Below, piece by piece: positions 1 to 4,650 of a stretch of DNA of 8,377 nucleotides; positions within the stretch are counted from its first letter, which is position 1; each line of letters begins with the position of its first letter. The notes beneath the pieces were generated by a model, which was given only the letters and a program-made list of their open reading frames with translations, ran no database searches and had not been told where the DNA came from. Origin of the DNA: Paracoccaceae bacterium (GTDB taxonomy: Bacteria; Pseudomonadota; Alphaproteobacteria; Rhodobacterales; Rhodobacteraceae); assembly GCA_007120685.1 (NCBI GenBank), contig SKNG01000169.1, forward strand, positions 1 to 8,377, read 5' to 3'. A program made the translations under genes and the position numbers.

Positions 1-1
1 C

Positions 2-316
2 GTGCTGCGCATCGCCGTCGGCCTGACGCCCAGCTTCGGCCCGGCGGCACCGCAGAACTACATCGCCGCCGATATCGACGGCGACGGCCGGGTGACGGCG
101 GGCGATGCGCTGGAAGTACTGCGCCACGCCGTCGGCCTGCCGGCCGAGAACGTGCCCCGCTGGGTGTTCTTCGACGCCGAGACCGACTGGGACGGGCTGG
201 GCCTGAGCGCCGCCAACACACAGGTGCCGGCCGGGATCCCGGTCGAGGCGCTGGCGGGTGACACCGGCATCGGGCTGACCGGCATCCTGCTGGGCAGCAT
301 GGCCGAGGTCGTCTGA
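2..316 (+). CDS. C-terminal end of a dockerin-like domain protein (gene 1 of the tandem family, 5' end outside window)
   Basis: Only the last 104 codons are present. The reading frame is open to the left edge, so the GTG at base 2 is an internal valine codon and not a start. What remains begins at the end of a first dockerin-like half (LRIAVGL). It continues through a complete second calcium loop, D-I-D-G-D-G-R-V-T-A-G-D, and helix (ALEVLRHAVGL), then a tail of about 57 residues with PRWVFFDAETDW and the end LTGILLGSMAEVV. The same layout closes the three downstream genes, so this is a fourth family member. It is the most divergent of the four in the tail, with an insertion-like stretch around GLGLSAANTQVP. 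The missing N-terminus cannot be predicted, because family members differ there. Secretion and cell-surface or extracellular location are inferred from the paralogs. A strong terminator follows about 70 bases after the stop. Confidence 0.85.
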   Translation: MLRIAVGLTPSFGPAAPQNYIAADIDGDGRVTAGDALEVLRHAVGLPAENVPRWVFFDAETDWDGLGLSAANTQVPAGIPVEALAGDTGIGLTGILLGSMAEVV

Positions 317-330
317 CCGCCCGACCCCGC

Positions 331-378
331 GCAGCGTCCCGGCCCGCGTTCTGGCCCGCATTCTAGCCAGCGTTCTGG
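331..378. repeat. Four degenerate 12-bp tandem repeats after gene 1
   Basis: Three clear units lie end to end: CCCGCGTTCTGG (343-354), CCCGCATTCTAG (355-366) and CCAGCGTTCTGG (367-378). A weaker unit, GCAGCGTCCCGG, precedes them (331-342). The array sits between the stop codon of gene 1 and its terminator. It may be a slippage-derived minisatellite, and no function is evident. Confidence 0.6.
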
Positions 379-387
379 CGTCGCCGT

Positions 388-417
388 GCCGGGCACTGGC
401 TTGTGCCCGGCGTTTTG
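388..417 (+). terminator. Strong intrinsic terminator of gene 1
   Basis: A perfect 9-bp GC-rich stem, GCCGGGCAC (388-396) with GTGCCCGGC (403-411), closes a 6-base loop and is followed at once by GTTTTGT. Position and shape fit a Rho-independent terminator on the + strand. It separates gene 1 from the regulated promoter of gene 2. Confidence 0.8.
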
Positions 418-438
418 TCAACGCTCTGACCTGCTTTC

Positions 439-452
439 TTGACCTGCATCAA
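439..452 (+). promoter_or_regulatory. CRP/FNR-family box upstream of gene 2
   Basis: TTGACCTGCATCAA fits the TTGAC/T-N4-ATCAA dyad bound by FNR-type regulators (FnrL, FixK, DNR/NnrR in Alphaproteobacteria). Its centre is about 61 bases before the ATG at 507. If it acts as a class II site centred near -41.5, transcription would start near base 487. A poor -10-like TAGATC (474-479) lies in about the right place. A near-identical box stands before the paralog at 4651. Which regulator binds cannot be read from the sequence. Confidence 0.6.
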
Positions 453-494
453 GGCAGGCCCATTGCCGGCTGATAGATCATGGCGCCATCAAAC

Positions 495-499
495 GGGAG
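495..499 (+). promoter_or_regulatory. Ribosome binding site that sets the gene 2 start
   Basis: GGGAG lies 7 bases before the ATG at 507. The upstream in-frame ATG at 480 has no such site. The paralog at 4651 begins MPYQLFP, which aligns with MTHQLFP from 507, so the nine codons from 480 are probably not translated. Confidence 0.75.
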
Positions 500-506
500 C
501 CACGCC

Positions 507-2639
507 ATGACCCATCAGCTTTTTCCGATCGACGCCCCCTTCTCGATCCTGCCTGACACCGAAGGCGACCAGCGCAACCCGCGCGCAGCCAAACTGGCCG
601 ATGGGGGAGCGATCGTCGTGTTCGACCAATCCTTCCGGCCCGACCCCGAGGTCAACAGTTTCGACTACGAGATCGTCGCGCAACGCTTCGACAGCAGCGG
701 CGCCCCGGTCGGCGGGCTGCAGGTAATCACGCGGGTGGAGGATCGCACCGGCATCGGCCTGCGCGAACCGGTGGTCACGGGGCTGGCCGATGGCGGCTAT
801 GCCGTTGCCTGGGCGGGTTTCTCGCCCGATGGCACCGGGCGCGATGACGCGCACATCAACACCTATGACGCCGACGGCACGCTGGTCAACGCCGCCATCA
901 GCGTGCTGCCACAGCGCGTTGTAACCAATGCCCTGACCGGGCTTGACGTGCAGGTGCAGCCGCTCGCCGACCCCGGCACGCTGGAACTGGCCGCGCTGGA
1001 CAATGGCGGCTTCGCGCTCGCCTGGAACGGCACCTATCGCGGCGAGTTGAACCAGTTCGCCGGCGCGCGCAGCGCCTTCACCCAGACCTTTGACGCCGAA
1101 GGCGCCGCCATCGCGCCCCCGGTGCGGCTGATGCCCTGGGAGGCCACGGTCTCGTTTGCGCAGGACCGCATGGACTGGGTGGAAAATGCCGCCCCGCTGG
1201 CCGACGGGCATTATGTCGTGGTGTTTCGCGGCGGCTCCAACCACCCCGACAACCCCGCCGATGCCCCCGGCATCCTGGCGCGGATCATGGATGGCACCGG
1301 CACGCCGGTTACCGACGCCTTTCTGGTCAACGAGCAGCTTGAATTCCGCAAGGCCAACCCCACCGTCGGCACGCTGGAGGACGGCAGCTTCGTGGTGGCC
1401 TGGGCCGATGCCGGCAACTTCGGCCCGGGCAGCGACAGCTTCTGGCGGCGCTTCGATGCCGATGGCACGCCACAGACCGGCGAGCAGCCGCTGGAGGCGC
1501 GGTTCACCGGGCAGGACGTCATCCCGATGCAGGATGGCGGCTTCATGCTGGCGCTGACCAATGTGCCGGGCACGGGCCAGCCGCTGCGCAACACCTCGGC
1601 CCTGCGCTTTGACGCCGAGGGCAACCCGGCGGGCGATATCACCCTGATGGCCCGCGCGCGCGAGGACCTGGACGCCGCCTTCCTGCGCAACCAGGTCAGC
1701 GTGGTGTCGCTGGAGGACGGACCGCTGCTGAGCGTCTACAGCACCTCCCTGATGGACGTGAGCGACATCAAGGTGCTGCCCTTCATGCCCGATATCGTGG
1801 GCAGCAGCGGTGATGACGAACTGACGGCCTATACGATGGGCACCGCGCTTTACGGGCTGGACGGCGACGATACGCTGATCGGCGGGCCGGGTGACGACTG
1901 GCTGGATGGCGGCGAGGGCGAAAACACGGTCGTCTACAACGGCGCACTGGCCGATTACGCCTTCCGCATGGGCGAGGATGGCATGGTCGTGGCCAGCGAC
2001 CTGCGCGATGCGGAAGAGACCGAGGATTTCGACGGCACCGACATGCTGGTGAACATCCAGATGGTCGCCTTCGCCGACGAGACCGCACCCCTGGGCGATA
2101 TCCTGCTGCGCGACATCGCCATTGCCCCGCAGGATGCCACTGGCGAAATGCTGGACGGGATCACCGCCAGCTTCACGGCCGCGGGCCAACCGACGATGGC
2201 GCTGGAGCAGAAAGCCGACGGCATGCTGGCCTTCAGTCTGATGGAACGCGAGGCCGGGACGGTGCGCATCGCGCGCGACTATGACGCCGTGCGCGACGGC
2301 GGCATCACCGCCGCCGACGCGCTGGACGCGCTGCGCATCGCGGTGGGACTGGACCCGTCCTTCGGGCCGGCGCAGGCGCAGAACTTCATCGCCGCCGATA
2401 TCAACGGTGATGGGCAGGTGACGGCCGGCGATGCGCTGGACATCCTGCGCGTGGCGGTGGGGCTGGAGGCCGAGCACGCGCCGCGCTGGGCGTTCTTCGA
2501 CGCCAAAACCGATTGGGCCAACGCGGTGCAGGGCGGGCAGATCACGGTTGGCGAGGGGATCGAGGTCGCGGCCTTCTCGGGCGACCTGGACCTCGCCATG
2601 ACCGGCATCCTGATCGGCAACCTGACCGAGGTGGTGTAA
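507..2639 (+). CDS. Seven-repeat propeller / RTX / dockerin-like secreted protein (gene 2)
   Basis: This 710-residue acidic protein has no signal peptide or membrane segment. Residues 1 to about 425 contain seven repeats of the form 'L-A-D-G-G-x-A-V-A-W ... R-F-D-A-D-G-x-P-x-G', suggesting a seven-bladed beta-propeller. Residues about 432-476 carry RTX calcium-binding nonapeptides (GLDGDDTLI, GGPGDDWLD). They are followed by the usual RTX flank: VVYNGALADY, then DGTDMLVNI and FAD. After a small beta-rich linker come the dockerin-like pair at 591-653 and the tail ending LTEVV. The second loop, D-I-N-G-D-G-Q-V-T-A-G-D, has every canonical ligand position. The first loop has valine where dockerins normally have N/D at position 3. 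RTX repeats without a leader suggest type I secretion and calcium-dependent folding outside the cell. The protein is a full-length paralog of the one at 4651. The exact role (adhesin, matrix or surface protein) is unknown. Confidence 0.85.
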   Translation: MTHQLFPIDAPFSILPDTEGDQRNPRAAKLADGGAIVVFDQSFRPDPEVNSFDYEIVAQRFDSSGAPVGGLQVITRVEDRTGIGLREPVVTGLADGGYAVAWAGFSPDGTGRDDAHINTYDADGTLVNAAISVLPQRVVTNALTGLDVQVQPLADPGTLELAALDNGGFALAWNGTYRGELNQFAGARSAFTQTFDAEGAAIAPPVRLMPWEATVSFAQDRMDWVENAAPLADGHYVVVFRGGSNHPDNPADAPGILARIMDGTGTPVTDAFLVNEQLEFRKANPTVGTLEDGSFVVAWADAGNFGPGSDSFWRRFDADGTPQTGEQPLEARFTGQDVIPMQDGGFMLALTNVPGTGQPLRNTSALRFDAEGNPAGDITLMARAREDLDAAFLRNQVSVVSLEDGPLLSVYSTSLMDVSDIKVLPFMPDIVGSSGDDELTAYTMGTALYGLDGDDTLIGGPGDDWLDGGEGENTVVYNGALADYAFRMGEDGMVVASDLRDAEETEDFDGTDMLVNIQMVAFADETAPLGDILLRDIAIAPQDATGEMLDGITASFTAAGQPTMALEQKADGMLAFSLMEREAGTVRIARDYDAVRDGGITAADALDALRIAVGLDPSFGPAQAQNFIAADINGDGQVTAGDALDILRVAVGLEAEHAPRWAFFDAKTDWANAVQGGQITVGEGIEVAAFSGDLDLAMTGILIGNLTEVV

Positions 2640-2656
2640 AGGGCAACTGGCCCTTT
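2638..2656 (+). terminator. Possible weak terminator hairpin overlapping the gene 2 stop
   Basis: AAAGGGC (2638-2644) pairs perfectly with GCCCTTT (2650-2656) around a 5-base loop. The stem includes the last two bases of the TAA stop. There is no T-run beyond the three Ts of the stem, so termination would be inefficient, and the hairpin could instead protect the 3' end. Confidence 0.35.
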
Positions 2657-2939
2657 GCCAAGCGCCACGGCAACGCGCCCGCCATTTTCGCGAGACCTGC
2701 AACATGATGCCTCGATGCACGGTTTGACCGAGCACATGAAAGGCGCCATGTCGACCGGAGGTTGGAAATCCATAACATCGTCTGAAGAAACTGCGACAAC
2801 AGGTTATTCTCCAACATTAGCCAATACGTGGTGCGGGTAGAACACGGTTCGCGCATGGGGGCTGCTGTAGTTGGTCATCAGGCCGAATGTCGGACTTGAA
2901 GCCGGTTCCGATTGCCTTGACACAGATTGTCTTGACACT
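2640..2939. other. Intergenic stretch with no recognisable gene
   Basis: After the gene 2 hairpin the sequence becomes visibly richer in A+T than its neighbours. Short open frames occur on both strands, for example 2655-2840 on + and 2804-3010 on -, but none has a recognisable domain. I see no RNA gene, no FNR-type box and no convincing insertion-sequence ends. The change in composition together with the decayed-looking stretch that follows suggests old rearrangement or acquired DNA between genes 2 and 3. Confidence 0.5.
2910..2939 (+). repeat. Two 15-bp tandem repeats, each holding TTGACA
   Basis: GATTGCCTTGACACA (2910-2924) and GATTGTCTTGACACT (2925-2939) differ at two positions. Each contains a perfect -35-like TTGACA. 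The second copy continues into an imperfect dyad, TTGACAC-T-GTGCCAA (2932-2946, 6 of 7 arm bases paired). No good -10 element lies 16-18 bases downstream, so a promoter is not established. Confidence 0.5.
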
Positions 2940-3181
2940 GTGCCAAACGGCGCCGGGCTCAGTGACGATCCCATCATGAACGAAGATGGCACAACGGAGC
3001 TTCCGATCACGCTTTCGTTGATACGGAAGAAGGTTGACCCGTTTCACGCTCGCAAGCGTCTCTGTTACCGGGCTCGCCCGATGAAGACCTCATCATCATC
3101 ACCGCTTCCTTCTTTACAGACGAGATCATTTCAAGCTAACGGAAGTTCCTTAATATCAGCCATGGCGTCCAGGAGGCTGTA
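2940..3181 (+). pseudogene. Decayed coding sequence leading into gene 3
   Basis: Protein-like segments run in order across different frames. Frame of 2943: NEDGTTELPITLSLI (2979-3023), typical of the opening of cadherin-like or VCBS-like repeats in large RTX proteins. Frame of 3020: DTEEG. Frame of 3040: RFTLASVSVTG (3040-3072). The frame of gene 3 itself then reads SPDEDLIIITASFFTDEIIS, a TAA stop at 3137-3139, and on through FLNISHGVQEAV into the ATG at 3182. I infer that an older, longer gene was broken by small indels and one stop, and that gene 3 is its surviving 3' part. Sequencing errors could mimic this. The match to cadherin-like repeats is from memory of the family and is weak. Confidence 0.35.
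3171..3176 (+). promoter_or_regulatory. Shine-Dalgarno-like AGGAGG before gene 3
   Basis: AGGAGG lies 5 bases before the ATG at 3182 and supports that start. However, the same bases also read as Q-E-A in the upstream extension of the frame, so the match may be a relic of coding sequence. The ATG overlaps the TAA (3180-3182) of an unrecognised open frame. Confidence 0.5.
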
Positions 3182-4456
3182 ATGGGTGGCGACCTGCATG
3201 ACGATGCGTCTGGGCGTATATATCTCGTCTTCCTTGAACCGGCGCCCGACACTATTATCGGGCGCAGAATCGCCACGTCGAGCACCGACGTCGCAGCCGC
3301 GCTGCCGCAGGGGGTCATCGGCGTTCCGCTTGCAGTAACTGAAATGCCGGCCGCACTGATAACGGGCGTCGTTCGGGGCGTTGCTTTTGCCGACAGGGAA
3401 GAGGCCATTGCTTTATCGGCCGCTGATGCGCGGTTTCGGGCTTATGCACTTGAAGCAAACAACGATCTGACGCCGATAACCGGCGCCCCCGATCCGGAAC
3501 CGGCCGAACCTTCGGACCCGGCGCTTGATCTGTCGGATGTGGCTGTCGGTTTGACAGGTGGGTCCGGTATCACCAGCGCCGGGCAGTTGGACGGACGAAC
3601 GGTTGCCGTCGCCGGCAACTTCGATACGGACAGCGTCGACAAACTGGCCCAGCGCCTTGAGATCAGCTTTGCTGCGGTGCGACCCGTTGAGGACCTTGCC
3701 CCGGGCTTTGAAACACCTTCAGCAGCGAGCATCGCTATACAGGACCTGCCGCAGGCCCTGCTGGATCAGGACATTGCGGCCGTTTTCGTGGCGGACGTTT
3801 CGCTGCAGGATAATTCCGGGGCCGCCCTCTCGATCGAACGGGCGTTCGCACGATTTGACTCGGGGGACGAGACCTTTGCTTTTGTGACGGCAACCGAATT
3901 GCTGGCCGATGCGCAGGGTCCGGGCGGCACCCTCGCCGGGCTGGTCGCCGACGCAAGCGGCAGCGTTCTTGACGATGTTGTGTTGACCTTCACGGCCAAC
4001 GACGGGGCGGTGCGATCGGTTACCAGCGACGGCGCCGGAGTCTTCAGCCTGGAGAATGTCGATGCGCCCGGCGGCCGCCTGACCGCCATGCGAGACTATG
4101 ACCCTGTCAAAGACGGTGCCATCACCGCCGGCGACGCGCTGGAGGCGTTGCGGATTTCGGTGGGGCTGGAACCTTCTTTCGGACCAGCGCAGGGGCAACA
4201 TTTCATCGCCGCCGATTTCAACGGCGACGGTCAGGTGACGGCCGGTGACGCGCTGGACATCCTGCGCGTGGCGGTGGGGCTGCAGGCCGAATACGCACCG
4301 CGCTGGGTGTTTCTGGATGCCGCGACCGACTGGGACGGTGTCGTTCAGGGCGGGCAGATCGACTACCAGCCGGGCATCGCCTTCGGACCGCTGGCCGGCG
4401 AGACGGAGATGGGCCTGACCGGCATCCTGATCGGCAGCCTGACCGAGGTGGTCTGA
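3182..4456 (+). CDS. Dockerin-like domain protein with an unrelated N-terminus (gene 3, possibly truncated)
   Basis: This is a 424-residue protein. Residues 1-100 are not recognised. A Pro/Glu/Asp-rich linker (102-117) follows. Residues about 123-210 (SAGQLDGRTVAVAGN ... ALLDQDIAAVFVADVSL) weakly resemble the second lobe of family 3 solute-binding proteins, which read 'LDGxxVxVxxGT ... ALxxGxxDAVxxD'. Residues 247-300 form a carboxypeptidase-regulatory-like beta-sandwich (GTLAGLVADASGSVLDD ... TSDGAGVFSL). The dockerin-like pair is at 305-367, with a complete second loop D-F-N-G-D-G-Q-V-T-A-G-D, and the shared tail ends LTEVV. There are no propeller or RTX repeats and no signal peptide. The first two thirds are lower in G+C than the C-terminal module. 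That module matches gene 4 almost base for base over about 124 bp, so the gene looks chimeric. It may be the intact remainder of a longer broken gene, and its expression is uncertain. Confidence 0.7.
   Translation: MGGDLHDDASGRIYLVFLEPAPDTIIGRRIATSSTDVAAALPQGVIGVPLAVTEMPAALITGVVRGVAFADREEAIALSAADARFRAYALEANNDLTPITGAPDPEPAEPSDPALDLSDVAVGLTGGSGITSAGQLDGRTVAVAGNFDTDSVDKLAQRLEISFAAVRPVEDLAPGFETPSAASIAIQDLPQALLDQDIAAVFVADVSLQDNSGAALSIERAFARFDSGDETFAFVTATELLADAQGPGGTLAGLVADASGSVLDDVVLTFTANDGAVRSVTSDGAGVFSLENVDAPGGRLTAMRDYDPVKDGAITAGDALEALRISVGLEPSFGPAQGQHFIAADFNGDGQVTAGDALDILRVAVGLQAEYAPRWVFLDAATDWDGVVQGGQIDYQPGIAFGPLAGETEMGLTGILIGSLTEVV
4199..4322 (+). repeat. Near-identical dockerin-coding segment shared with gene 4 (6565-6688)
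   Basis: By eye, 4199-4296 is identical to 6565-6662 (98 bases). With a single A/G difference at 4297 the match extends to 4322/6688. It covers the second dockerin-like loop and the PRWVFLDA start of the tail. Flanking parts of the same module differ at many silent positions. The pattern suggests recent duplication or gene conversion confined to this segment. Confidence 0.8.
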
Positions 4457-4520
4457 TCGACCTGCCCGGGCTTCCACGGGCTGCCGGGCGCCGGAAAGGG
4501 ATGCGCATCGCACCGTCAGA

Positions 4521-4540
4521 AAACGACAGAAAGGTCGTTT
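4521..4540 (+). terminator. Possible terminator hairpin between genes 3 and 4
   Basis: AAACGAC (4521-4527) pairs perfectly with GTCGTTT (4534-4540) around the loop AGAAAG. The stem is short and only partly GC, with Ts on the 3' side and CCTT after it, so it would be a weak terminator of gene 3. It ends two bases before the FNR-type box, so it might also influence the gene 4 promoter. Confidence 0.4.
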
Positions 4541-4542
4541 CC

Positions 4543-4556
4543 TTGACCTGAATCAA
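4543..4556 (+). promoter_or_regulatory. CRP/FNR-family box upstream of gene 4
   Basis: TTGACCTGAATCAA differs from the gene 2 box at one central base, inside the degenerate N4 spacer. Its centre lies about 101 bases before the ATG at 4651. A class II arrangement would put the transcription start near 4591. AT-rich TTTTATCTA (4572-4580) precedes that point and may hold the -10 element. Confidence 0.6.
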
Positions 4557-4639
4557 ATCGCTTACCCGTTGTTTTATCTAGGCTCCACCTGAAACCCGCC
4601 GCAGAGCCTGGCCGCAGCGCGCCAGGCCGCCATCAGAGC

Positions 4640-4643
4640 AGGA
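4640..4643 (+). promoter_or_regulatory. Ribosome binding site of gene 4
   Basis: AGGA lies 7 bases before the ATG at 4651, the same spacing as in gene 2. It fixes the N-terminus MPYQLFP, which aligns with MTHQLFP of gene 2. Confidence 0.65.
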
Positions 4644-4650
4644 ACAGGCC

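Noticed and set aside
480..506. Nine extra N-terminal codons for gene 2 from the ATG at 480
   Set aside because: There is no ribosome site before 480, GGGAG is well placed for the ATG at 507, and the paralog start aligns with 507.
489..2735. A 748-codon open frame on the minus strand across gene 2
   Set aside because: It is an antisense shadow of a high-G+C gene. The translation is rich in R, H, G and A without recognisable domains, while the + strand has clear RTX and dockerin-like motifs and a ribosome site.
2804..3010. Minus-strand open frame with a faint metalloprotease-like look (MTNYSSPHARTVFY)
   Set aside because: The resemblance is too short and lacks any zinc-binding HExxH motif. 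The better protein-like signal in this stretch is on the + strand.
2871..3182. A 103-codon + strand open frame overlapping the start of gene 3
   Set aside because: Only its middle (NEDGTTELPITLSLI) is protein-like. The last third is R/S-rich and reads better in the frame of gene 3, so it is treated as decayed sequence and not as a gene.
4457..4500. GC-rich inverted repeats just after the gene 3 stop (GCCCG ... CGGGC) as a terminator
   Set aside because: Several short alternative stems compete, the loops are uneven and no T-run follows. The hairpin at 4521-4540 is a better candidate.
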